DNA of 64,000 nt from Dyella flagellata (GTDB taxonomy: Bacteria; Pseudomonadota; Gammaproteobacteria; Xanthomonadales; Rhodanobacteraceae): the NCBI RefSeq assembly GCF_030160275.1, contig NZ_BSOA01000001.1, positions 1 to 64,000 on the forward strand. Direction: 5' to 3'. Under the pieces are notes generated by a model. That model had not been told where the DNA came from and searched no databases. It was given only the letters and a program-made list of their open reading frames with translations. Both the position numbers and the translations under genes were made by a program. This document shows, piece by piece, positions 44,388 to 52,345 of this stretch; positions within the stretch are counted from its first letter, which is position 1; every line of letters begins with the position of its first letter.

Positions 44388-45575
44388 TCAGCTCCCGCGC
44401 GTGCTGTCGTAAAGCTGCTGCAGCATGTCGCTGGAAACGGTCATCACGCGCGAGCTGGCCTGGTAGCCACGTTGCAGCACGATCATGTCTGCCAGCTCCT
44501 GGGTGAGGTTCACGTTGGACATTTCCAGGCTGCTGCCATCGATCTTTCCGAAGCTGGCCGAACCCGGACGACCGATCTGTGCGGTCTGGTTTTGCGGCGG
44601 CAGATACAGATTGCCCTGGATCTCCTGCATGGAAGCTTCGTTCGGAAACGAAGCTAGCGCCAGCTGCGGACCGGCGTGGGTGGAGCCATCGGCATAGGTC
44701 AGCTGCAAGATGCCGCTGGTGTCGAACGACTCGGAGGAAAGACCGACTACGCCATGACCATCCTTCACCTTGGCGGCCAGGCTGGTACTGGTACCCTGAA
44801 TGCCGGTGGCGCCGCTCAAGCTGCCGGGCGTACCGAAATTGAACACGACGCTCTGGGATTTGCCACCCAGATTGGCCGTCATGGTGACCGAGTTCGCGCC
44901 CGCCTGCGGCGCACCGGTCGTATCGAAACTGACCTGGCCGCTTCCCACCGTGGCGCCACTACCATCGGTAAGGGTAACGTTCCATGTCGTGGAGCCTGGC
45001 GGAGTGGGTGTCGTCGAGCTAGTTGTCGTGGTGAGCCCCATGGTGAGCGTATGCGCCGTACCTTGCGCATCGTAGATGGTGATGCCGCTGATCGTGTCTG
45101 GCGAACTGCCGGTGACGATATTGCCGACCATGTCCACTTCGGTGGTGGCCACGGCAGGAAGCGTCTTCAGGCTGCTGATGTCGATATTGCCGAAGCTGCC
45201 GGTTGGGCTGTAGCCCTGCACCAGGTATTTGTTGACCGAATCTTCCAGCTGACCCGACGAGTTGAAGTCGAACTGGCCCGAACGCGTGTAGTAAAGATTG
45301 CCTTGCGGATCCTTGAGCATGAACAAGCCTTCGCCCTGGATAGCGACATCCGTACTGGTGCTGGTCTGTTCGATCTGTCCCTGACTGGTATCCGCACCCG
45401 TGCCGGCAATCTTGGTGCCGTCGTCGCCGATCACGTCTTCGAAGAACGAGTCGCTGCCGCGAAAGCCCGGCGTGTTCATGTTGCTGATGTTGTTGCTGAT
45501 GGTGTTCAGGTTTTGCGAGAAGCCGAACAGGCCGGAGACACTGTTGTATAGCGCTTGCATGATGTTGCCTGGCAT
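44388..45575 (-). CDS. flgE: Flagellar hook protein FlgE
   Basis: A 395-residue hook protein. It has the N-terminal rod/hook signature ALYNSVSGLFGFSQNLNTIS and NNISNMNTPGF, FVIQGEGLFMLKD-type core (DVAIQGEGLFMLKDPQG), the FlgE-specific middle with many Thr/Ser/Gly, and the C-terminal QELADMIVLQRGYQASSRVMTVSSDMLQQL. Subunits are exported by the type III apparatus and form the hook outside the cell. The ATG at 45575 has AAGGAG 6 bp before it. A hook protein argues that the system makes an external structure, though no filament genes are in the window. Confidence 0.93.
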   Translation of the reverse strand: MPGNIMQALYNSVSGLFGFSQNLNTISNNISNMNTPGFRGSDSFFEDVIGDDGTKIAGTGADTSQGQIEQTSTSTDVAIQGEGLFMLKDPQGNLYYTRSGQFDFNSSGQLEDSVNKYLVQGYSPTGSFGNIDISSLKTLPAVATTEVDMVGNIVTGSSPDTISGITIYDAQGTAHTLTMGLTTTTSSTTPTPPGSTTWNVTLTDGSGATVGSGQVSFDTTGAPQAGANSVTMTANLGGKSQSVVFNFGTPGSLSGATGIQGTSTSLAAKVKDGHGVVGLSSESFDTSGILQLTYADGSTHAGPQLALASFPNEASMQEIQGNLYLPPQNQTAQIGRPGSASFGKIDGSSLEMSNVNLTQELADMIVLQRGYQASSRVMTVSSDMLQQLYDSTRGS

Positions 45576-45641
45576 GAAGTTCTCCTTAAAGGGTTCAGCG
45601 CGCTTTGCCGGCTTGGCTGGCGCAGGCGGCTACGGCCAATC

Positions 45642-46061
45642 TCATGGCGTCACGAGGGTCACTTGCGACAAGTTCACATTGGTCAGCACGCTGCCGGTCG
45701 ACGGCGTCACCGTGAGCTGCACGCCGTTCGCGCTGTACTGAATACCAGTCACCTTGCCGACCGTGCTCGAGCCGTCCGCATTGCTGACCTGCACCGTATG
45801 CGACAGCAAGGCGACCGTCTGGTCGGACGCATCGAGCGTGGCGAGGTTGTTGATGCCGCTGACCTCTTCGCTTTGCTGCTCGATGCCCACGAACTGCGCG
45901 AGCTGGGTCAGGAACTGGCTGTTGTCCAGCGGCTGCATCGGGTCCTGGAATTGCAGCTCGCTGACGAAGAGCTGGATGAAATCCTGTTCGTTGATGCCAG
46001 CATTGGGCAACGACGTGGCATTCGTCGAACTCAAGGTGCTACCGATCGCTTCCACCGTCAT
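45642..46061 (-). CDS. flgD: Short flagellar hook-cap protein FlgD
   Basis: A 139-residue FlgD. The N-terminal signature is clear (QDFIQLFVSELQFQDPMQPLDNSQFLTQLAQFVGIEQ, residues 26-62), followed by TVALLSHTVQVSNADGSSTVGKVTGIQY, the tudor-like part. The Ig-like domain that makes typical FlgD about 220 residues long is missing. FlgD caps the growing hook and is then lost. Short versions are known to occur in some lineages. It lies between the fliK-like gene and flgE. Confidence 0.88.
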   Translation of the reverse strand: MTVEAIGSTLSSTNATSLPNAGINEQDFIQLFVSELQFQDPMQPLDNSQFLTQLAQFVGIEQQSEEVSGINNLATLDASDQTVALLSHTVQVSNADGSSTVGKVTGIQYSANGVQLTVTPSTGSVLTNVNLSQVTLVTP

Positions 46062-46071
46062 GGTGTACTCC

Positions 46072-46899
46072 TTAAATGAATTGGGGCGAAGTCCATACTT
46101 CGCGGCCGTTCAACATGATCTTGCCCAGTGCCATGCCTTTTGCCCTAGCGTCGCTCAGAACCCATCGAATCAAATGCGATGCCTCGCTGTCGCTGAGGCG
46201 AAAATCGCGCAACCAGGCCACGCTGCTGCCATCTCGCTGGCGAGTGAAGCGCAGCGAGCGTTCCGGCCAAAGTGCCGGTGCGGAACTGCTGGCCATCGTC
46301 GCTTCGATGGCATGGGCAGGCGTGGCCTCGTTCGGCGTCAGCAATGACTGCACCGGCAAGGTATCGACCGCCGAAGTCCCAGTGGTCGGTTCTGCCGGCT
46401 CGGCAGCTACCGTTTCATTCAGTGCCAGCGGTTCACTCACCGCCTCCGCCGCCTCGGCTAGGACACCTCGCTCCGATTGCCACGAGCCTGACTGCTTGAC
46501 GCCAGCGTCCGCCGCGGTCAGTTCCGAGAGATAGGCCTGGGCCATGGCATGCCAGCCAAACACCCGGGCCTCCAGCAAAGCTTCCGTGACCCCGGTAGGC
46601 GCTACGGTGACAGGTTGGTTTGCCTGCACTGGCTCAAGCACGGCATCCTGCATTGGCAACGGTGGCAGCGTTTCGTTCGTTGCAGTATCGGCGTTGGGTT
46701 GCGCCGGCTCGAAGCTCTGCCGGACATCGAACCCCTCGCTGGCCATGGATTTCGTCTGGCTTGGCGTGGGCAATGGGGACTGCTTGCCATGCACATCCGG
46801 TTTTGCCAGCTCGTGGGCGAAGTCCTGCGCGGGCTGGCGGGATTCCTCGCGCTTGAGAAGCTGCGCAGATGTGTCGACCACATTGAAGATCGTCGTCAT
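46072..46899 (-). CDS. fliK: FliK-like hook-length control protein
   Basis: A 275-residue protein with a low-complexity Ala/Pro/Glu-rich N-terminal two-thirds and a compact C-terminal domain (SLRFTRQRDGSSVAWLRDFRLSDSEASHLIRWVLSDARAKGMALGKIMLNGREVW, about residues 215-270), similar in place and look to the substrate-switch domain of FliK/SctP. FliK is usually 375-450 residues; this one is short and predicts a short hook. The ATG at 46899 overlaps the fliJ stop by 4 bp. The call rests on gene order and domain layout. Confidence 0.65.
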   Translation of the reverse strand: MTTIFNVVDTSAQLLKREESRQPAQDFAHELAKPDVHGKQSPLPTPSQTKSMASEGFDVRQSFEPAQPNADTATNETLPPLPMQDAVLEPVQANQPVTVAPTGVTEALLEARVFGWHAMAQAYLSELTAADAGVKQSGSWQSERGVLAEAAEAVSEPLALNETVAAEPAEPTTGTSAVDTLPVQSLLTPNEATPAHAIEATMASSSAPALWPERSLRFTRQRDGSSVAWLRDFRLSDSEASHLIRWVLSDARAKGMALGKIMLNGREVWTSPQFI

Positions 46900-47348
46900 G
46901 GCGCCTCCCCACGGCTTTCAAGCCATAGTTCTACGCCCTCTTCCAGCGCCTTGGAGGCTCGCGCATGGGACAGCGCAAGGCGAACATCATCCAGATGCTC
47001 GTGAACCCTTTCACGATGGCGCTTCGCAGTCACGTTTTGGGCTGCCTTTTCGGCACGTCGCTGCGAGGCTTGCTCAACTTCCTGGTTGGCAAGCTGCAAG
47101 TTGCTGGTCAATACCGACGAGAGCTGGGTCAGCAATTCGTAACGGGCCAGGTCGATATAGCGTTCGCCAGCCACACAAGACTGGGCCGCCAGCGATACTT
47201 TTTCCCGCGCGTCGGCGATGGATTGCGCCTGCTGCTGCGCGGCCCGCTCTTTTTCGACGGACTCGGCCAGCGCCACCTGGGCACGCAGTTCCTTTACCTG
47301 CGCCATGCGCAAGGCCACTTCATAGGCATGCTGTTTGCGCTCGCTCAC
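46896..47348 (-). CDS. fliJ: Flagellar export chaperone FliJ
   Basis: A 150-residue protein that is almost all charged alpha-helix and likely coiled coil (YEVALRMAQVKELRAQVALAESVEKERAAQQQ), the usual nature of FliJ, the central stalk of the FliI ATPase. The start is GTG at 47348, overlapping the fliI stop by 4 bp; its stop overlaps fliK. Sequence identity within the family is low, so the assignment depends on place after fliI, size and helix content. Confidence 0.82.
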   Translation of the reverse strand: MSERKQHAYEVALRMAQVKELRAQVALAESVEKERAAQQQAQSIADAREKVSLAAQSCVAGERYIDLARYELLTQLSSVLTSNLQLANQEVEQASQRRAEKAAQNVTAKRHRERVHEHLDDVRLALSHARASKALEEGVELWLESRGEAP

Positions 47349-48685
47349 GCCGCCGCCCCCGCCTTGTTCGCCAGGACCTGTTCGAGCTTATCGACGGTTT
47401 CACGCAGCGACGCCGATTGACCGGGCATCTGGCGCAGGCAATCGACCAGCCTGGGATGAAGCACGATGGCTTCGTCCAGGGCCGGGTTCGCTCCGGCCTG
47501 GTAGGCGCCCATATCCACCAGGTCGCGTGAAGTCTCATAGGTGGAAAGGATCGACTTGACCCGTTGCGACAGTTTTTGCTGCCGTGCATCCGCCACGCGC
47601 GACAAAAGTCGGCTAACGCTCGACAGCAGATCGATGGCGGGAAGCTGGCCACGGCTCGCCAATTCACGCGACAGCACGACGTGCCCGTCCAGGATCGCGC
47701 GCATATGGTCGGCGACCGGTTCGTTCATGTCGTCGCCTTCCACCAGCACGCTATAGATCGCGGAAATCGAGCCACCCTCGCACACGCGCCCGCCGCGCTC
47801 CAGGATTTGCGGCAGCAGGTTGAAAACGGAGGGCGGATAACCGCGCGAGGTCGGCGGTTCGCCCACCGCAAGCCCGACTTCGCGCTGTGCCATCGCAAAG
47901 CGCGTGATCGAGTCGACGATCAGCAAGACATCCAGCCCCATGTCACGAAAGTATTCGGCGACCGCATGAGCGGCATGCACCGCATGCGTTCGCACCAACG
48001 CAGGCTGGTCCGCCGTGGCCACCATCATTACGGAGCGCCGGCGCCCTTCGGGCCCGAGCGATTCCTGCAGAAAATCCCCTACTTCGCGTCCGCGCTCGCC
48101 GATCATGCCGACCACGATCACGTCGGCTTTCACATGGCGCGCCATCATGCCCAGCAAGGTGCTTTTGCCGACACCGCTGCCCGCGAACACGCCGACACGC
48201 TGCCCCTTGGCAATCGGCATCACGCCATCGATGGCGCACACCCCGGTTTCCAGCGGCTCGTCCAGCGGCACCCGGCGCAACGGATTGATCGGCGCTGGCT
48301 GCACCTCACGATAGCCTTCGGCGGCAATGCCCGGGCCGCCATCGAGCGGCTCGCCAAATGCATCCAGCACACGCCCAACCATGGCCCGCGCCACAGGTAT
48401 ACGCAGTGCCCGGCCCAACGAGCGCACGCGTGCTCCCGCCGCGACGCCGCGCAAATGCCCGAATGGCATCAGCAGCAACTTACCGTCGCGAAAACCCACG
48501 ACCTCCGCGCTTACCTTGGGTGCGCGCGCGTCGCCCTCGATCTCGCACAGCTCGCCGATCTTCACGTCCGGGCCGCTGGCCTCGATCACCAAGCCGTTGA
48601 AGCCCAGCAAATGACCGTACTCCCGCACCAGCGCCATGCGATCCAGCGCGCTGTTGAAGCGGTCGAGGGTCATCACCGCGCTCAT
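47345..48685 (-). CDS. fliI: Flagellar export ATPase FliI
   Basis: A 446-residue ATPase of the type III export system. Walker A is GSGVGKST (residues 169-176), and the Walker B and DELSR-like region is LDVLLIVDSITRFAMAQREVGLAVGEPP. The segment RGYPPSVFNLLPQILERGG is the FliI/SctN signature. It unfolds and feeds substrates with FliH and FliJ. The ATG at 48685 overlaps the fliH stop by 4 bp. Length is normal. Confidence 0.95.
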   Translation of the reverse strand: MSAVMTLDRFNSALDRMALVREYGHLLGFNGLVIEASGPDVKIGELCEIEGDARAPKVSAEVVGFRDGKLLLMPFGHLRGVAAGARVRSLGRALRIPVARAMVGRVLDAFGEPLDGGPGIAAEGYREVQPAPINPLRRVPLDEPLETGVCAIDGVMPIAKGQRVGVFAGSGVGKSTLLGMMARHVKADVIVVGMIGERGREVGDFLQESLGPEGRRRSVMMVATADQPALVRTHAVHAAHAVAEYFRDMGLDVLLIVDSITRFAMAQREVGLAVGEPPTSRGYPPSVFNLLPQILERGGRVCEGGSISAIYSVLVEGDDMNEPVADHMRAILDGHVVLSRELASRGQLPAIDLLSSVSRLLSRVADARQQKLSQRVKSILSTYETSRDLVDMGAYQAGANPALDEAIVLHPRLVDCLRQMPGQSASLRETVDKLEQVLANKAGAAA

Positions 48686-49338
48686 GCACGGCTCTCCAGT
48701 CCCAGTGTCTCTAGCATGGCGCTGTAAATGACGCTCAAGCGATGCGCCAGGGAAGTTTCCGCGTAGCCACGCTCGGTGACGAGACGGCACTGCCCCGCCG
48801 ACAGGTTGTGCTCAACCACCAGCTCCAGCCCTTCGATACGTTCCGGCAGATGCCCGCTGTCGGTCGGCGAAACCTCCAGCTTCAGCGCCTTGCCGCGATA
48901 ATCCTCAGCCATTTGCCGGCATAGGCGCCGCATCAGCTCGCCATCTTGCTGCATGCTGCCAGCCACCCGCGCAAGGCTGCTCAGTGCCAATTCGAACGCC
49001 AACTGTTCCATCGCATCGCCTTGCGCGCGCAATTGCTTCTGCAAACTTGCAGCCAACGCGGCAAGCTGCTCGCGTTCCTGTCGCAGCGCCCGATGCTCTT
49101 CTTCCAGGCGTTGGCGCGTCTCTTGTTCCCACGCCTGGTGGAACTGTTCGGCTTCGCGGCGGCCGTCTTCCTCACCGGCCTTGAAGCCTTCGGCATAACC
49201 CTCGCGATAAGCCTGCACATCCAGCTCATCCGGTTGCGGCGGTATTTCCGCCAACGAAGGCGCCGGCGCCTTCGCGTTGCTGATGGAGCGTGGCGCTGCG
49301 CTTTCCCGCAGCCCGTGCTGTTGCAAGCGGCGGATCAT
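48682..49338 (-). CDS. fliH: Flagellar assembly protein FliH
   Basis: A 218-residue FliH. An N-terminal tail is followed by AYREGYAEGFKAGEEDGRREAE (residues 43-64), the GxxxG-repeat helix typical of FliH, then a charged coiled coil and a C-terminal domain (LKLEVSPTDSGHLPERIEGLELVVEHNLSAGQCRLVTERG) resembling the ATPase peripheral-stalk domain. It links FliI to FliN and the C ring. The ATG at 49338 overlaps the stop of the small gene in the fliG place by 4 bp. Confidence 0.88.
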   Translation of the reverse strand: MIRRLQQHGLRESAAPRSISNAKAPAPSLAEIPPQPDELDVQAYREGYAEGFKAGEEDGRREAEQFHQAWEQETRQRLEEEHRALRQEREQLAALAASLQKQLRAQGDAMEQLAFELALSSLARVAGSMQQDGELMRRLCRQMAEDYRGKALKLEVSPTDSGHLPERIEGLELVVEHNLSAGQCRLVTERGYAETSLAHRLSVIYSAMLETLGLESRA

Positions 49339-49790
49339 GGTGCAACCCCAGCCGTTCGCCCCGTTTGCCCGGACGTGTCGAGATAGCGCGCTACGGCATC
49401 CGCGAGGGCCGGCGGAAACGGGCTGGGCAGGCGATCCAATTCATGCCGCACCGATGCGGCGCGGGATTTCTCGCACGCCGCCAGGTAAATCTCCGCATGA
49501 TCCGGTGCCGCCGCAGCGAGCACGCGCGCCGCCCATGCCGGTGACAAGCGATCCAGCAGCACGATCAACACGTCCGGCGGCGGAACTTCGCGCGCCACAT
49601 AACTGGGCTCGTCGGCGAGCACGGCCTGCAACAGTTCCGCATCGAGCGCTGTGTAAAGCTGGGCTTCGTTGATCAGCGGGTTCAGCACGCTACGCCAGTC
49701 TTCCGGCAAGCGCCCGAGGATCCAGCGCCGGTCGGCCGGATGCATGGTGGCCAGCGCCAGCGCGGCCTTGCGGGCACCGGCCGGATTCAT
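49335..49790 (-). CDS. Small protein in the fliG position (candidate minimal FliG)
   Basis: A 151-residue protein between fliF and fliH, where fliG normally lies. FliG has about 330 residues and three armadillo-like domains with a charged C-terminal torque helix. Here only two helical blocks are seen: ARKAALALATMHPADRRWILGRLP (residues 4-27) and PPPDVLIVLLDRLSPAWAARVLAAAAPDHAEIYLAACEK (about 73-111), which loosely resemble FliG repeats. The torque helix is not present. The ATG at 49790 overlaps the fliF stop by 4 bp, and its stop overlaps fliH by 4 bp, so it is not a decayed remnant. It could also be an analogue of SctK from injectisomes. Function is inferred only from place. Confidence 0.55.
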   Translation of the reverse strand: MNPAGARKAALALATMHPADRRWILGRLPEDWRSVLNPLINEAQLYTALDAELLQAVLADEPSYVAREVPPPDVLIVLLDRLSPAWAARVLAAAAPDHAEIYLAACEKSRAASVRHELDRLPSPFPPALADAVARYLDTSGQTGRTAGVAP

Positions 49791-51208
49791 CGCTCCACCT
49801 CGGAGGTTTCGATCCATTGCCGCAAACGCAACAGCGCCGCTTCGCGCTCCGACAGGGTTAGGCGACGTGGTGCGCTGGTACGCATCGCCATTAACAACGC
49901 CCCCACCAGGACCAGCACCAACACGACAATCAACGGATAGATCCACCAGTAGCGGCTGGCCAAGGCGGACGATGCCGCCTCATCGGTTGCCGAAGCACTG
50001 GTTGTCGCAGTCGCATCTGTATGAGCCAACAGCGCATCATTCAACGGGCTGGGCGCTGCGGCCACGACCGGTTCCGCTGGCGCAATCGCAGCGATATCCA
50101 CTTTGTCACCACGCGAAGCATCCAGCCCAAGTCCGGCCGATACCACCTCGCCCAGCTTGTTGATCTCGCTGCTCGGCAACGTGGCGGGAATGACTATGCC
50201 TACCGAAATACGGCCGATCCGTCCCGGCGCCTGATCCACCTCTTCCTGCTCGCGGCCATGCGCGTATTCCACTTCGCGATCGCTGCTGGTGTTGCCTTTA
50301 GTGTGATCGGTATCGGTGTCGTCGCCGGCATGCCCGGTCGAGTTGATCTTTTCGCGCACCAGCAGGCCATTGCCGTCCTTGCCCTGCCCGATCAGTTGTT
50401 CGCGCACCTGCTTCACATGGTCGTAATTGAGGCTGACACTGACCGAGACGGTGAAATTGTCCGTGCGAAGCACCCGGTGCAACAAATCGCCAACGCGTGC
50501 GCGCAACTGGTTTTCCATTTGCGACTGCGCATCCAGGTTCGCCGTATTGAGCGCACCGTTCTGCCCTGCTGCTGCATAGCCGGACAGCATCATGCCCTTG
50601 TCGTCGAGCACCACCACGGTATCGGAAGACAAGCCTTCGACCGCCGAAGCCACCAAGCGTTGGATGCCGGCTACTTCGCGCGCATCCAGATGCTTGCCCG
50701 GACGCATGTTCAAGGTGACCGAGGCCTTGGAAGGATCCTGGTCCGGCGCGAACAGGTCCGAGCGACGAATGGTGAGATGCACGCGCGCGGAGGCCACTTC
50801 ATCCAGCGCTGAAATGGTTCGCTCAAGCTCGCCCTGCAAGGCACGCTGGAAGTTGACCCGCTGCGCGAATTCGGTCACGCCATAGTCGGAGTCCTTGAAT
50901 AGCTCGAAACCGACGCTGCCACCCTTGGGCACGCCCTGCGAAACGAGCTTCATGCGCGTCTCGTAAACCTGGGCGTCCGGCACCAGGATGGTCTTGCCCT
51001 CGTCCGCCAGGCGATAGGGCACCTGCATCTGGTCGAGCGCCGTGCTGATCTCGGCGGCGTCCGTTTCGCGCAGGTCGCGGAACAACACCCCGTAAGGCGG
51101 GTGCATGATCCACCATGAAGCGGCGCCGACGATGCCGGCGATCAGCACGATGCCGATCACGAAGGTGATGCGCGCGCGCTGGGACATGGATGCAAAAAAC
51201 TGCCGCAT
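49787..51208 (-). CDS. fliF: Flagellar MS-ring protein FliF
   Basis: A 473-residue MS-ring protein with a first membrane helix (ARITFVIGIVLIAGIVGAASWWI), YscJ/FliF ring domains (YGVLFRDLRETDAAEISTALDQMQVPYRLADEGKTILVP; FELFKDSDYGVTEFAQRVNFQRALQGELERTI), a variable loop, a second membrane helix (WWIYPLIVVLVLVLVGALLMAM) and a C-terminal cytosolic tail. The tail EREAALLRLRQWIETSEVER resembles the FliG-binding end of well-studied FliF (VIRQWM-type). It is somewhat shorter than the usual 550 residues. The ATG is at 51208. Confidence 0.95.
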   Translation of the reverse strand: MRQFFASMSQRARITFVIGIVLIAGIVGAASWWIMHPPYGVLFRDLRETDAAEISTALDQMQVPYRLADEGKTILVPDAQVYETRMKLVSQGVPKGGSVGFELFKDSDYGVTEFAQRVNFQRALQGELERTISALDEVASARVHLTIRRSDLFAPDQDPSKASVTLNMRPGKHLDAREVAGIQRLVASAVEGLSSDTVVVLDDKGMMLSGYAAAGQNGALNTANLDAQSQMENQLRARVGDLLHRVLRTDNFTVSVSVSLNYDHVKQVREQLIGQGKDGNGLLVREKINSTGHAGDDTDTDHTKGNTSSDREVEYAHGREQEEVDQAPGRIGRISVGIVIPATLPSSEINKLGEVVSAGLGLDASRGDKVDIAAIAPAEPVVAAAPSPLNDALLAHTDATATTSASATDEAASSALASRYWWIYPLIVVLVLVLVGALLMAMRTSAPRRLTLSEREAALLRLRQWIETSEVER

Positions 51209-51227
51209 AGGTGTGCCTGTGTCCCGC

Positions 51228-51542
51228 TTAAAGCTGCATATTGGTCAAGTTTTGATACGCATCAACGATCCGATTGCGCACCTCTACCGCCAGCTGCAAC
51301 TTCAGCCGTGCGTGTTCCATGGCAATCATCACGTCGTGCACCGGAATGTCCTCGCCTGCCGCCAGCGCACGTGCCGCCTGGTCGGCTTGCTCGAGGCTGC
51401 CGTTGATCTCGTTTACCTGCGAACCCAGCATCTGGATAAAGGCGGGGCCCTTCTGGGCCGTCTCATCCAGCGTCTGCGGCATTTCGAGCGGTCGGATTTC
51501 CATCGGTGTGATGGACGCAGCATGGATCGGCATCACGTTCAT
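51228..51542 (-). CDS. fliE: Flagellar MS ring-rod junction protein FliE
   Basis: A 104-residue FliE: FIQMLGSQVNEINGSLEQADQAARALAAGEDIPVHDVMIAMEHARLKLQLAVEVRNRIVDAYQNLTNMQL is the conserved family body, from about residue 35 to the end. It joins the rod to the MS ring and is an early export substrate. The ATG at 51542 overlaps flgC by 4 bp, and the stop is 19 bp before fliF. Confidence 0.93.
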   Translation of the reverse strand: MNVMPIHAASITPMEIRPLEMPQTLDETAQKGPAFIQMLGSQVNEINGSLEQADQAARALAAGEDIPVHDVMIAMEHARLKLQLAVEVRNRIVDAYQNLTNMQL

Positions 51543-51961
51543 GCGCCACCGCCCAGGTCCAGCGCATGCAAGGCCATGCCGCGCAGCGTGTTGAAGGCAC
51601 GCACATTGGCTTCATAGGCACGGCTCGCATCCATCAAGGCGCTCATTTCCGTCACCATGTCCACGCGCGGGTAGCTCACCATGCCGTTCTTGTCGGCGGC
51701 CGGATCGTTAGGGTCATGCTCTTCCCGCATAGTGGCGTCGGTCGCCAGCATCACCGGTTGGGACGGCACGCTGTGGCCGGTTTCGCCAAGCATGGCATCG
51801 AAGCTCGCGGCATAAGGCGCACTCACGCGCATCAGGCGGGCGGGATGCCCGGGCTGGTTCGGCGTATTGGCAACGGCGATGTTATGACTGGCCGCCTCGA
51901 TGCGCAGGCGCTCGTATTCCAGGCCGAAGCGCGTTGCGGTGAAAATCTGATCCACGACCAT
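51539..51961 (-). CDS. flgC: Flagellar proximal rod protein FlgC
   Basis: A 140-residue rod protein: YERLRIEAASHNIAVANTPNQPG near the N-terminus is the FlgB/C-type signature, and the C-terminal VDMVTEMSALMDASRAYEANVRAFNTLRGMALHALDLG is typical of FlgC. ATG at 51961 is chosen because GGAGG lies 8 bp upstream of it; a TTG at 51967 would overlap flgB by 4 bp but is too close to that site. Confidence 0.92.
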   Translation of the reverse strand: MVVDQIFTATRFGLEYERLRIEAASHNIAVANTPNQPGHPARLMRVSAPYAASFDAMLGETGHSVPSQPVMLATDATMREEHDPNDPAADKNGMVSYPRVDMVTEMSALMDASRAYEANVRAFNTLRGMALHALDLGGGA

Positions 51962-51963
51962 GC

Positions 51964-52335
51964 TCAATCCCTCCCTGCCAGGGCCAGCTGCATCAAGCCA
52001 AAGCGCCGCGACATCACCGTCGTCAGCGATTGAAAGTTCACGTTGGCGGTTTCCAGCTCCGCCACTTCCTCGTCCAGGCTGACCGGCGCGTTCAAGTCAG
52101 GGTCGGCGGCACGTACCGATTCACCAAGCGTGTGCGGCGTGATCGCCCGCAGCTCGCCTTCATCCATCGCCGGTTGCTCGGCCGCTTCGCGTAGCAAGCC
52201 GGTCGCCTGTGCGAAGTCGGCACGCTGCGGACGGTAGCCACCCACGTCGACGTTGGCGATGTTCGCGCTGGCCACTTCGGCGCGAACACGCGCCATGCTT
52301 AGCCCTAAACGCAAGGCTTCGGTGGTCAAATCCAT
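51964..52335 (-). CDS. flgB: Flagellar proximal rod protein FlgB
   Basis: A 123-residue rod protein. It has LRLGLSMARVRAEVASANIANVDVGGYRPQRADF at the N-terminus (the FlgB signature, residues 8-41) and LETANVNFQSLTTVMSRRFGLMQLAL at the C-terminus. It builds the rod with FlgC and FlgF. The ATG at 52335 has GAGGAGG 5 bp before it. The gene is 10 bp after flgI. Confidence 0.9.
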   Translation of the reverse strand: MDLTTEALRLGLSMARVRAEVASANIANVDVGGYRPQRADFAQATGLLREAAEQPAMDEGELRAITPHTLGESVRAADPDLNAPVSLDEEVAELETANVNFQSLTTVMSRRFGLMQLALAGRD

Positions 52336-52345
52336 GCTTGCCTCC

